Assembly (NCBI GenBank): GCA_937958075.1
Contig: CALFFB010000071.1
Coordinates: 1 to 20,773 of the forward strand
DNA: 20,773 nucleotides
Origin: an uncultured Geobacteraceae bacterium
Lineage (GTDB): Bacteria; Desulfobacterota; Desulfuromonadia; Desulfuromonadales; Geopsychrobacteraceae
Direction of reading: 5' to 3'
Positions 5,774 to 13,801 of this stretch are shown here, one piece after another; the stretch's first letter is position 1; each line of letters starts with the position of its first letter. The notes under the pieces were generated by a model. It did no database searches. It was not told where the DNA came from and was given only the letters and a program-made list of their open reading frames with translations. A program made the position numbers and the translations under genes.

Positions 5774-7621
5774 CTAAAGGGGCCAGGCCCACAATAATAC
5801 CGGCACTCCGACCGCAACGACAAGGACTTCCATGGGGAGCCCGAGGCGCCAGTAGTCGGAAAATCTGAACCCCCCCGGACCCAGAATCAGGGTGTTGTTC
5901 TGGTGACCGATGGGTGTAAGAAAGGCGCAGGAGGCGCCGATGGCAACAGCCATCAGGTAGGTATCGGGATTAACACCCAGGCTTGCTGCCATGCTGAGGG
6001 CCAGGGGGCACATCACGGCCGCTGTCGCGGCGTTGTTCATGAAATCTGAAAGAGTCATGGTCAGAATCAGGATGACCGTCAGGGCCAGCACCGGATTGCC
6101 CTGGGCAATGCTGCTGAGCAGGGTCTGTGCCAGCAGGTCGGCGGCGCCGGTGGCGCTCATGGCGCCGGCAACCGGAATCAGGGCGCCGAGGAGGACAATG
6201 ATCGACCAGTCGACAGTTTCATAGGCCTTACGTGCCGGGACAATACGCAGCAGCATAAAGGCCAGTACGCCGGTGGCAAAGGTAATAGCTGCCGGCATCA
6301 GGCCGACGGCAGCCGCGATGACAGCCAGCGCCATGATCGCCATGGCCATGAGCGCCTGGCCCTTGTCGGGCAGATTGATCGTCCGCTTGGCCAGGGGGAC
6401 GCAGCCGAAAGTTGAAACAAAACCGGACAGGGCGGCGGTTCCACCCTGCAGCAGCAGGACATCACCCGCCTGGATAGAGGTGCGGCGCAGGCGTTTGATG
6501 GTGCGCCGCCCCTGGCGGGAGATGGCAAGCAGATTCAGATTGTACTGACTGCGCAGTCTGATGCTGCGGGCGGTCCGGCCGATCAGAGCCGTTGCCGGCA
6601 TGACGACAACCTCCTGAATATCCAGGTCAGAATGCGGTGATTCCCTGGAGTCCGTTTTTTCCTTGTTTTTCTGCCCGGAGCCGCTGTCCTGTCCGGCGCT
6701 GCGGTCATCGTCTTCCTTGTCCGGCTGGAGGGGAACATCCTCTTCCAGGGACAGACCGAGAACGGTCAGGGCGGCTGTCAGTCCTTCAGGTTCCGCCTCG
6801 ATAATCAGAATATCGTCGGGCTTGAGAATTCGGGTCAATCCCGGAGCCAGGATGCGCAGTTCGTTCCGCACCAGGCCGACAATCTGGGCGTCAACCTCTT
6901 CAAGTTCCTCTTCAATCTCCTGCAGGGCTTTGCCCGCAGCCTTGCCGTCTTTGGTGACCCGCACTTCCGTGAGGTAGGTTCCCGTATCGAATGTCGAGGC
7001 GCCGGACTCCTGACGGTTAGGGACCAGATGACGTCCGACAAGCACCAGAAACAGAATGCCGACAGCAGCGACCGAACCGCCGACTGGAGAAAAATCGAAC
7101 ATGGAAAAACCGCTTTCCGACAGTTCCTGACGGAAGCCTGAAACAATCAGATTGGGAGGGGTACCGATGAGGGTGGTCATGCCGCCAAGGATGGTGCCGA
7201 AAGCCAGGGGCATCAGAATTTTTCCGGCGGGGAGGTCATGCTTGCGGGCGATCTGAATGGCTACCGGCATCATCAGAGCCATGGCGCCGACATTGTTCAT
7301 AAAGGCCGAGAGGATGGCACCCAGGCCAACGAGGGCCATCAGACTGAGGAAAAAACCACCCGATTTCGGCATGATTTTCTGGACCAGAATATCAACCGCG
7401 CCGGTGGTCTGCAGACCGGCACTGAGAATCAGAACGCAGGCCACGGTGATCACCGCCGGATGGGAGATACCCGAAAAGGCATCATCGGGCGGCACCAGCC
7501 CGAAAAAAACACAGACCAGAAGCGCCGCCAGAGCAACGACATCATGCCGCCAACGCCCCCAGAGAAAGAGAACGACGGTGATATTGACAATGATGAATAG
7601 CAGCAGCTGATCAGAACTCAT
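5774..7621 (-). CDS. SLC13/DASS-type permease with two RCK_C (TrkA-C) domains
   Basis: 615 residues. An N-terminal membrane half carries 'SAFMNNVGAMALMMP' (105-119) and the 'TLIGTPPNLIV' signature (150-160). A cytoplasmic insert has two RCK_C domains (about 214-287 and 333-410) joined by a charged linker (291-330). A C-terminal membrane half repeats the pattern with 'DFMNNAATAAVMCP' and 'TPIGHQNNTLILGPGGF'. This layout is that of the SLC13/SAC1-like sodium:anion permeases, several of which carry sulfate. The substrate here is not shown; sulfate or another sulfur anion is suggested only by the neighbouring cysK. RCK_C domains usually bind a small ligand. ATG at 7621 has only a weak AGGT site. 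The gap of 54 bp to the MFS gene upstream suggests an operon. Confidence 0.85.
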   Translation of the reverse strand: MSSDQLLLFIIVNITVVLFLWGRWRHDVVALAALLVCVFFGLVPPDDAFSGISHPAVITVACVLILSAGLQTTGAVDILVQKIMPKSGGFFLSLMALVGLGAILSAFMNNVGAMALMMPVAIQIARKHDLPAGKILMPLAFGTILGGMTTLIGTPPNLIVSGFRQELSESGFSMFDFSPVGGSVAAVGILFLVLVGRHLVPNRQESGASTFDTGTYLTEVRVTKDGKAAGKALQEIEEELEEVDAQIVGLVRNELRILAPGLTRILKPDDILIIEAEPEGLTAALTVLGLSLEEDVPLQPDKEDDDRSAGQDSGSGQKNKEKTDSRESPHSDLDIQEVVVMPATALIGRTARSIRLRSQYNLNLLAISRQGRRTIKRLRRTSIQAGDVLLLQGGTAALSGFVSTFGCVPLAKRTINLPDKGQALMAMAIMALAVIAAAVGLMPAAITFATGVLAFMLLRIVPARKAYETVDWSIIVLLGALIPVAGAMSATGAADLLAQTLLSSIAQGNPVLALTVILILTMTLSDFMNNAATAAVMCPLALSMAASLGVNPDTYLMAVAIGASCAFLTPIGHQNNTLILGPGGFRFSDYWRLGLPMEVLVVAVGVPVLLWAWPL

Positions 7622-7675
7622 AGAAGGTACCTGCGCTGTTGGGAGATAAATTCCTCCGCGGGCTTTTCAGACAGT

Positions 7676-9007
7676 TTAACAGTTTTCAGCGCTGGTGCCG
7701 GCGTGGCGGCGACCACGTTTTTCATTGATGGTCAGGGCCGTCGCCAGGGCGCAGGCGAAAAGGAGTGCGCAAAAAAGAATGGCATGGTGCAGGCCGAAAA
7801 CGTATTGCAACAGGCCGATGCCGATCAGCCCGATAATAGCGGCACCTTTGCTGAACAGCCCCCAGAAGCCGTAGAATTCTGCAACTTTGGAGCGGGGTGA
7901 AAAGAGGCCGACCAGGGCCCGTCCGGCGGACTGGGTTGAACCGAGGCAGGTGCCGGCAAAACAGCCGACAACGAGGAATATGTGCTGCGCCTGCCAGGAC
8001 AAGCCGAAGAGGGTCGCCAGGCGTGCCAGTTCCGGAGTGAGGTAGATCAGGACAATGGTCACAATCCACAGTGCCAGGGTCAGGGCGTAGGTTGATTTCG
8101 AGCCCCAGCGGTCCTGCAGGAAGCCGAATCCCAGGGCGCCCAGGGTGGCGGTGATCTGGACAACCACAAACATGAGGATGCGCACGGATTCATCCCAGGC
8201 AATGACCTGGGCGCCGTAGATAAAGGTAAAGGTGATGATGATGTAAATACCGCACATGGCGAAAAAAATGGAAATAAACAAAAAAGACAGGTCGGGATAA
8301 CGGGAGAGTTGGCCACAGGTGCGGCGCAATTTGCGTACACCGATGGTCAGGTAGGCCGCCGGATGCTTCAGGCGTCTGGCGCGACCATGCTCATTAAGCC
8401 AGACAAAGGTCGGCACTGCGGCAATCAGAAAGAAGACTCCGGCAAAGGGTCCGACCCAGCGAATCCGCGCAAAATTCTCGTGACTGACCTCCCCCAGAAA
8501 CAACAGGGCCATGGCTGTTGCGACCAGACCACCGATATACCCCAGGGCCCAGCCGAAGCCGGAAATCTTGCCGAGATCCTCAGGGCGGCCCAGGTCGGGG
8601 AGGAAGCTGGCGATAAAGGATTCACCAATGGAATAGGCGTAATTGGACAGGATCAGCAGCAGCATGCCGAGGAAGATATAGCCGGGAGCGACCCAGTAGA
8701 GCAGGGTCGTGGTGATGACGGTCAGCACATAGCTGGCAAAGAGAAAACGCTTGCGGGTCGCGGAGAAATCGATGATGGCACCGAACAGGGGGGCGCTTAT
8801 GACCACCAGCAGGTAGCTGACGGACAGAGCCATGCTCCAGTACAGATTGCCCAGCCGGTAATTGTTATGGGCGTCACCGACGATAATCCGGGTAAAGAGA
8901 TCGCCGTAGATGACGGTAATGATCAGCAGGGTATAGGCCTGATTGGCGAAATCGAACATCGCCCAGCCGAAAATCTCTTTTCTGGTGGCTTGCGGTAATT
9001 GCCGCAT
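7676..9007 (-). CDS. MFS transporter, UMF1/Atg22 family
   Basis: 443 residues with about 12 hydrophobic segments. The N-terminus 'REIFGWAMFDFANQAYTLLI' split over residues 10-29 is the hallmark of the UMF1/Atg22 branch of the major facilitator superfamily. Yeast Atg22 releases amino acids from the vacuole; substrates of bacterial members are mostly unknown. A charged loop (about 210-230) separates the two halves. ATG at 9007 is preceded by GGGAG at six bases. It follows the NlpC/P60 lipoprotein gene by 59 bp and precedes the SLC13 gene, so the three are probably co-transcribed. Confidence 0.8.
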   Translation of the reverse strand: MRQLPQATRKEIFGWAMFDFANQAYTLLIITVIYGDLFTRIIVGDAHNNYRLGNLYWSMALSVSYLLVVISAPLFGAIIDFSATRKRFLFASYVLTVITTTLLYWVAPGYIFLGMLLLILSNYAYSIGESFIASFLPDLGRPEDLGKISGFGWALGYIGGLVATAMALLFLGEVSHENFARIRWVGPFAGVFFLIAAVPTFVWLNEHGRARRLKHPAAYLTIGVRKLRRTCGQLSRYPDLSFLFISIFFAMCGIYIIITFTFIYGAQVIAWDESVRILMFVVVQITATLGALGFGFLQDRWGSKSTYALTLALWIVTIVLIYLTPELARLATLFGLSWQAQHIFLVVGCFAGTCLGSTQSAGRALVGLFSPRSKVAEFYGFWGLFSKGAAIIGLIGIGLLQYVFGLHHAILFCALLFACALATALTINEKRGRRHAGTSAENC

Positions 9008-9066
9008 AGTGGCTCCCGTTGCGGATATCTATTGAGTGTCGGGCCGATAGATATGGGCTCGTCCCG

Positions 9067-9930
9067 TTACAGGTAGCTTCTGGCACCGACAAAGGTACGC
9101 TGGAAATAGCTGTTGTCCAGACTGGCGATCCGCACGGTCTGTCCGGCACGGGGGGCATGAATGAAATTGCCGTCACCGACATAAAGGCCGACATGGGTGA
9201 TGCGGCGCCCGCCCTGGGTCGCGAAAAACACCAGATCGCCCTGTTTCAATCCCTGGCGTTTGATCGGGCGGCCGGCATCGAACTGTGCTCTGGAATTACG
9301 GGGCAGATCAAGGCCGTTGAGGCGGTAACTGACCATGGTCAGGCCGCTGCAGTCAAAACCCTCGGTATCTTCCCCTCCCCAGCGATAGGGGACGCCGAGA
9401 AAGCGCCTGGCCGTTGCCACCAGCTCGGTGCGGACGTCGCCACGGCCGCTGCGCTGGATTCTGGCGATGCTGTAGGCATCGGGAGTAACGATAAAAAAGC
9501 TGCCGATGAGCTGCTGACGTTGAAAGTCTTCCGCCTCTGATCGGGCCGCTGCATAGGAGGCATGATTGCCGAACTGAACCTTGTACAGACCGGACGCATC
9601 GCGGAAATAATAGGCGTCGATGCCGCGCCGCGCCAGGGACGCCTCAAAGGCCACCGCGTTATCGAGCCTGGAAAAAGCGCCGACCTGAACGGCATAGCCC
9701 ATCCGGCTGATGGACTCACGCGGCTGTGCATCTTTTCGTTTCTCATCGAGGAGGCTGGCGATAGGGTCCGGTGGGCTGAAATCCTGCCCGTGAGGAGGTT
9801 CTGAGGGGTGATGAGGGGATCCGGCCTGACAGCCGGTCAGCAGGAACAGAACGCCTAAAAGTACAACCAGGCAATTCAAGCGCTCTGTACCTGGAAATCT
9901 ATTGGTGCCAGGTGTTGTGATAAAAATCAT
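9067..9930 (-). CDS. SPOR-NlpC/P60 lipoprotein, putative peptidoglycan endopeptidase
   Basis: 287 residues. An N-terminal hydrophobic stretch ends in a lipobox 'LTGC' (C34), so it should be lipidated and face the periplasm. A proline-rich linker follows. A SPOR domain (about 78-148, 'GYAVQVGAFSRLDNA') is known in the family to bind glycan strands lacking stem peptides. The C-terminal NlpC/P60 domain (about 165-287) has the catalytic Cys in 'FDCSGL' (C194) and histidines H246 ('HVGLYVGDG') and H258 ('FIHAP'). NlpC/P60 enzymes cut peptide links in peptidoglycan. The ATG at 9930 has AGGT upstream. It is first in a likely operon with the MFS and SLC13 transporters. Confidence 0.85.
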   Translation of the reverse strand: MIFITTPGTNRFPGTERLNCLVVLLGVLFLLTGCQAGSPHHPSEPPHGQDFSPPDPIASLLDEKRKDAQPRESISRMGYAVQVGAFSRLDNAVAFEASLARRGIDAYYFRDASGLYKVQFGNHASYAAARSEAEDFQRQQLIGSFFIVTPDAYSIARIQRSGRGDVRTELVATARRFLGVPYRWGGEDTEGFDCSGLTMVSYRLNGLDLPRNSRAQFDAGRPIKRQGLKQGDLVFFATQGGRRITHVGLYVGDGNFIHAPRAGQTVRIASLDNSYFQRTFVGARSYL

Positions 9931-9938
9931 GCTAACCT

Positions 9939-9950
9939 GCCGGTACCGGC
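9939..9950. repeat. 12-base perfect palindrome GCCGGTACCGGC
   Basis: Lies about 10 bases upstream of the NlpC/P60 start codon in the divergent region shared with the SRPBCC gene. It could be an operator or a small RNA stem near the ribosome binding site. With this GC content a chance occurrence is possible. Confidence 0.3.
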
Positions 9951-10096
9951 GGCTGGCCGGGATGGTAGAAGATCAGTTGTTTTCCTGGATAAAATAACCG
10001 ATCCTGGACAAACCCCCAACGTTTTTTGACCGGCAGCACCTGTATCGGACCACAGGGCGCAGATTGGGACTTTTCAAAAAGAACAAGAGAGGTGTT

Positions 10097-10555
10097 ATGT
10101 ATCTGTTGGAGCGCGAACAGGAATTGGCTGTCAGTTGTGATGAACTCTGGTCTTTTATCGCCACACCGGCGAACCTGAATCTGCTGACGCCGCCACAGCT
10201 GCAGTTTCAGATTGATTCAGAACTGCCCGAGCGCATGTACAGCGGACTACTCATTCACTACCGGATCAGTATTCCGCATTTTGGTACCTGGCGCTGGCTG
10301 ACGGAAATCAAACATATTCACGAAGGGGTCTCCTTTGTCGATGAACAGCGTCTCGGCCCCTATCGTTTCTGGTACCATGAACATCGGCTGGAGGCGGTCA
10401 GCGCGACGCGAACCCGGATGCTTGACCGGGTGACCTACGCCCTGCCCTTCGGGCCTGTGGGCGCAGCCGTGCACCGGTTGTCGGTCAAGGCGATGTTGAC
10501 GGAGATTTTCGCTTATCGCAGGAAGAAGCTGGTGGAACTCTATCCGGAAAACTAG
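10097..10555 (+). CDS. SRPBCC (START/Bet v1-like) ligand-binding family protein
   Basis: 152 residues, all one SRPBCC domain: an N-terminal strand 'YLLEREQELAVS', a helical 'DELWSFIATPANLNLLTPP' region split over 17-36, the 'FVDEQRLGPYRFWYHEHRLE' segment (about 87-106) and a long C-terminal helix. The 'VDEQ..GPY..W.H.H' pattern marks a bacterial cyclase/dehydrase-like subgroup of unknown ligand, sometimes fused to or next to NAD-dependent sugar epimerase-like proteins. The frame extends up to 10064, but the ATG at 10097 has AGAGG in front and starts right at the domain. Its stop codon shares bases with that of the convergent HDOD-GGDEF gene. Function not known. Confidence 0.75.
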   Translation: MYLLEREQELAVSCDELWSFIATPANLNLLTPPQLQFQIDSELPERMYSGLLIHYRISIPHFGTWRWLTEIKHIHEGVSFVDEQRLGPYRFWYHEHRLEAVSATRTRMLDRVTYALPFGPVGAAVHRLSVKAMLTEIFAYRRKKLVELYPEN

Positions 10556-12069
10556 GCTTCGAGATTCATGATGGTGACCTGGTTGCGGCCGTTTCTTTTG
10601 GACAGATAAAGACCCTGATCGGCGGTCCGGATGACGTGCTCCGGGCTGACCTCGCCGCGATTGGGATGCACCGATACGCCGCCGATACTGATAGTGGCCC
10701 GGATTTTCTTGTTGTCGGTGAGGGTTTCAACCCCCTCGACACAGCGGCGCAGATGTTCGGTGAAAGCGCGCAGCCCGGCGTTGTCCGTTGCCGGCAGAAT
10801 CACGGCAAATTCATCGCCGCCGAAGCGGGCAACGATGTCACTGGTGCGGATATTGTTGCTGACGGCCCGGGCAATATTCATCAGCACCAGGTCCCCGGCG
10901 GGGTGGCCGTGGACGTCATTGACCTGCTTGAAATCATCAATGTCAAACAAGACCAGGGCCACCGACTCATTGTAGCGCAGGCCCCGGGAGAGTTCGGAAC
11001 TTAAGGAACGCTGGAAATAGCGGTGGTTGTAAACACCGGTCAAGCCGTCGCGATACACCAGGGAGCGCAGGCGCTGATTGGCGTCCTGCAGCTTGAGGGA
11101 GAGTTTTTCGACCTTGTCCTTGGCTTCCCGTAATTCGAGAATGATCTGGGCGTTGGTCAGATTGAGTTTGTCCAGCTCAATATTTGCCTGCTGCAGCAGC
11201 TCGGAGTAGGGCTGAATCTTGTCCGGGTCCAGTTCAAAGGTCTTGAAAATTTCACGGCTTTTCTCCGCCACCTCATCAAGAAACTGGAGCGTTTCATCCT
11301 GCTTGAAGCGGAAGGAGGAGACCAGGTCCTCCTGAATCAGACGCGCTTTTTCCGCCCGCTCGTCGCCGTTGTAGAGGTCGGCCAAACGGTCGGCCACGGC
11401 CAGGATTTCGGCTTCCTTGCGATAGGTTTTCGGCGCTGCCGAGGGTTTGTGATGAAAGAGGATGGGCATGGAAATGGCATCGGGCAGATTCCAGCTTTTC
11501 ATCAGGGCGGCGCCGATCTGCTGGTGATCAAAGCCGTACAACTCCTGTTCCAGCTCCGTCAGATCGTGCTGATAATCCTTTTCATGGAGCAGCAGGGTGT
11601 TGTACTCCTCACCTTTGGTCAGAATAGCAACAAGCAGCCCCAGGTTCTGCAGCAATCCCATGAGGAAGATGTCTTCATCGCGGCGCTTCAGGTGCTTCGA
11701 CAGCATTTCCGCGGCAACAGCAGCGGTCACCGAGCGGCGCCAGAAGCGGTCAATATCAAGGAGGGTCTGCTTTTTGCTGAAACTGTCGGCCAGAACAAAG
11801 GACAGGGCAATGCTCTTGATGGTGTTGGTGCCCAGGATCGAAATGGCACGACGTATCGTGGTGATTTCCGAAGGATAGCCGAACAGGCTGGAGTTGGCGA
11901 CCTTGAGCATTTTAGCGGTCAGGGCCGGATCAACGGAGATCACTTTGGCCAGGTCAGCCAGTTCCGCTTCGTCGCTTCTGACCATGCTGAGAATCTGGGT
12001 GGCAATGGCGGGCAGCGAGGGAAAATGAATCTCCTGCTGAATTTCATCCTGGAGCTTTTTATCAATCAT
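10552..12069 (-). CDS. HDOD-GGDEF signalling protein, probable diguanylate cyclase
   Basis: 505 residues. An N-terminal HDOD domain (about 10-215, 'FPSLPAIATQIL', then 'DPALTAKMLKVANS') is followed by a helical coiled-coil linker (about 285-335) and a C-terminal GGDEF domain (about 340-500). The catalytic motif is an intact GGDEF (417-421), with 'FDIDDFKQVND' upstream. RTSD (408-411), five residues before GGDEF, matches the RxxD inhibitory site for product feedback. It should therefore make cyclic-di-GMP from two GTP under HDOD-linked control; activity is inferred. An upstream GTG at 12153 is in frame but lacks a ribosome site and conservation; ATG 12069 is chosen although its own site is weak. 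Confidence 0.88.
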   Translation of the reverse strand: MIDKKLQDEIQQEIHFPSLPAIATQILSMVRSDEAELADLAKVISVDPALTAKMLKVANSSLFGYPSEITTIRRAISILGTNTIKSIALSFVLADSFSKKQTLLDIDRFWRRSVTAAVAAEMLSKHLKRRDEDIFLMGLLQNLGLLVAILTKGEEYNTLLLHEKDYQHDLTELEQELYGFDHQQIGAALMKSWNLPDAISMPILFHHKPSAAPKTYRKEAEILAVADRLADLYNGDERAEKARLIQEDLVSSFRFKQDETLQFLDEVAEKSREIFKTFELDPDKIQPYSELLQQANIELDKLNLTNAQIILELREAKDKVEKLSLKLQDANQRLRSLVYRDGLTGVYNHRYFQRSLSSELSRGLRYNESVALVLFDIDDFKQVNDVHGHPAGDLVLMNIARAVSNNIRTSDIVARFGGDEFAVILPATDNAGLRAFTEHLRRCVEGVETLTDNKKIRATISIGGVSVHPNRGEVSPEHVIRTADQGLYLSKRNGRNQVTIMNLEA

Positions 12070-12381
12070 CGCCCGTACTCGTATTCTCGTCTGGGTGTTG
12101 TCCGGTAATTGGTGGTGATTCGTTGCGGTTGACAATTCCCTGCGGGAAGGCACGGCAAGAATTACAGGGGATTTTCAGCCTTGGTACCTGCTTAGAATAG
12201 CGTAAGTTTTCGTGAAAGGCTACAACCCAGGACGTTTCGGCGGAAATTTCTCTTGGTGCGGCGGATGGACTGTGTGATCCTGACGAAAAAAGGGCAGGTA
12301 AAGGGACATCAACAGGTGAATTTCAGCGCCTGGAGTGGCGGACAGAGGCCGGACGCGGGCGGGCAGCAGGAGAACAGGAAT
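12070..12381. other. Divergent intergenic region between GGDEF and UreH-like genes
   Basis: 312 bases without a credible gene. A TTGACA (12129-12134, plus strand) is present, but nothing resembling a -10 lies at proper distance. TTCCC-TGC-GGGAA (12136-12148) is a short perfect inverted repeat next to it. No riboswitch, terminator or convincing promoter was recognised. Confidence 0.6.
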
Positions 12382-13068
12382 ATGGATCCACTTTACAGTT
12401 TGGCGTTGATGACCGGCTTTCTCGGTTCCGCCCACTGCATCGGCATGTGCGGTGGCCTGGTCAGCGCCCTGTCCCTGACCAGGGATGGACGCAACAGCGG
12501 CATTCTCTTTCATCTTCTCTATAATCTCGGGCGCATTCTGACCTATGGCCTCATCGGGCTTGCGGTGGGCTATCTCGGATCCGCCCTGGTGATGAAGGGA
12601 TCCGTTCAGGGCATCAGCCGTATTCTGCTGATCGGCAGTGACCTGCTGGTGATTCTCATCGGCCTGGGCAGTGCCGGGCTCTTTGCCCGGCTGAACATCA
12701 TGTCCCTGGAATGGGTCGGGCCGATTCGTCTCTTAAGTCAGGCTGTCAGCGGTTTGCGGCGCTATCCTCCAGCCGTCTCGGCCCTGCCCCTGGGGCTGCT
12801 GTTCGGCTTTCTGCCCTGCGGCTTTCTCTATGCCATGGCCATCACCGCTGCCGGAACCGCTGATCCGGTCTCGGGAGGCCTGACCCTGATCGCGTTCGGT
12901 ATCGGGACCATCCCCGCCCTGCTCCTTGTCGGCAGCGCCGCCCAGTGGTTCAGCCGCAGACGCATCTGGATGCTCAGGGCCGCCGGGATCCTGGTGGCCC
13001 TGATGGGTTGCTACAATCTGGTGCGCCACGTCCGCATGCTGTTTATAGCCGGCGGAATGCATCACTGA
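12382..13068 (+). CDS. UreH/TauE-SafE-like (DsbD-TM superfamily) membrane protein
   Basis: 229 residues with about six membrane segments. 'GSAHCIGMCGG' (15-25) and 'HLLYNLGRILTYGLIG' (44-59) at the front, and 'GFLPCG' (142-147) in the second half, are typical of the UreH_2/sulfite-exporter-like family related to the DsbD/CcdA membrane domain. Members often sit near cytochrome oxidase assembly or metal-handling genes, and the His-Cys-Met-Cys cluster suggests metal or thiol chemistry. No such neighbour is seen here, so the role is open. Start: ATG 12382 with AGGAG nine bases upstream; the longer frame from 12253 is not conserved-looking. It converges with the exonuclease gene, with four bases between stops. 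Confidence 0.75.
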   Translation: MDPLYSLALMTGFLGSAHCIGMCGGLVSALSLTRDGRNSGILFHLLYNLGRILTYGLIGLAVGYLGSALVMKGSVQGISRILLIGSDLLVILIGLGSAGLFARLNIMSLEWVGPIRLLSQAVSGLRRYPPAVSALPLGLLFGFLPCGFLYAMAITAAGTADPVSGGLTLIAFGIGTIPALLLVGSAAQWFSRRRIWMLRAAGILVALMGCYNLVRHVRMLFIAGGMHH

Positions 13069-13072
13069 GACA

Positions 13073-13801
13073 TTACCGCCAGAACTCAGCGACAGGACGT
13101 TGCGGGTCATAACGATGGGCGATTTGTGCCTGCAGCAGCTCGGCTGTCGCCAGGGCATCGGTCAGGGCGTGATGGGGGCGGTAGGCCGGCAGCTGATAGC
13201 GGGCGCGACTGGCCGCCAGCCGGATGGAGCGGCGGTTTCGTCCGAACAGGTGGGCGATACGGTCCCTGATTCCGGTGCGGACATGCTGTGCCTCCAGCTC
13301 CATGGTATCGATGACCGGAAAAACAATCCCTTCCTGCCACAAGCGCTGGAGAGCCAGGGCAAAAAACTGGCGTTCGATCTGCCGGCAGTGAACCACCACG
13401 ACCTGCCCCGCGAGGGCCCTGAGCAGATCCGGCAGTACAGCGGCCAGGTCCGGACTTGAGGCGATTTCCGAGTGGGTGATGCCGTGCACCACAATGGACC
13501 GGGTTTTCAGGGGACGCTGGGGGCGCACGACCCAGTATCGGGAATGACTGACCCTGATACGGGTCAGCGTAAAGGGCACCAGTCCGATACTGACAATAGC
13601 ATCCTGCCTGGGGTTCAGGCCCGTCGTTTCAATGTCCAGAGCCAGCAGGGGAACCTCGGCCAGGGGCGTGTCCGGTTTTACGACCCCCGCCCGGTAGTAG
13701 GTCTGCAGCAAGGGGTGACGCGCCGTTGCGGCCTGCTGTGCGAAAAGCGCGGGCCAGTCTTTGGACTGAGGCTGTTTACGGTCGGGTCGAAGATAGAGCA
13801 T
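13073..13801 (-). CDS. DnaQ-like DEDDh 3'-5' exonuclease
   Basis: 242 residues. ExoI motif 'LALDIETTGL' supplies D56 and E58. ExoIII 'HHALTDALATAELL' supplies H211 and D215. The ExoII region 'VVVHCRQIERQFF' has Glu (E143) where most DnaQ-fold enzymes have the third Asp, and Cys in place of the usual Asn. A ~45-residue N-terminal extension precedes the fold. It should remove nucleotides from DNA or RNA 3' ends, using two metal ions; the substrate is unknown. The ATG directly follows the TAG stop of the DUF294 gene (TAGATG), so translation is probably coupled. Proteins of this type are commonly encoded beside DUF294 proteins. Confidence 0.85.
   Translation of the reverse strand: MLYLRPDRKQPQSKDWPALFAQQAATARHPLLQTYYRAGVVKPDTPLAEVPLLALDIETTGLNPRQDAIVSIGLVPFTLTRIRVSHSRYWVVRPQRPLKTRSIVVHGITHSEIASSPDLAAVLPDLLRALAGQVVVVHCRQIERQFFALALQRLWQEGIVFPVIDTMELEAQHVRTGIRDRIAHLFGRNRRSIRLAASRARYQLPAYRPHHALTDALATAELLQAQIAHRYDPQRPVAEFWR

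Noticed and set aside
9973..10164. Small 63-residue minus-strand frame in the NlpC/SRPBCC divergent region
   Set aside because: Overlaps the start of the SRPBCC gene, has no ribosome site or recognisable pattern.
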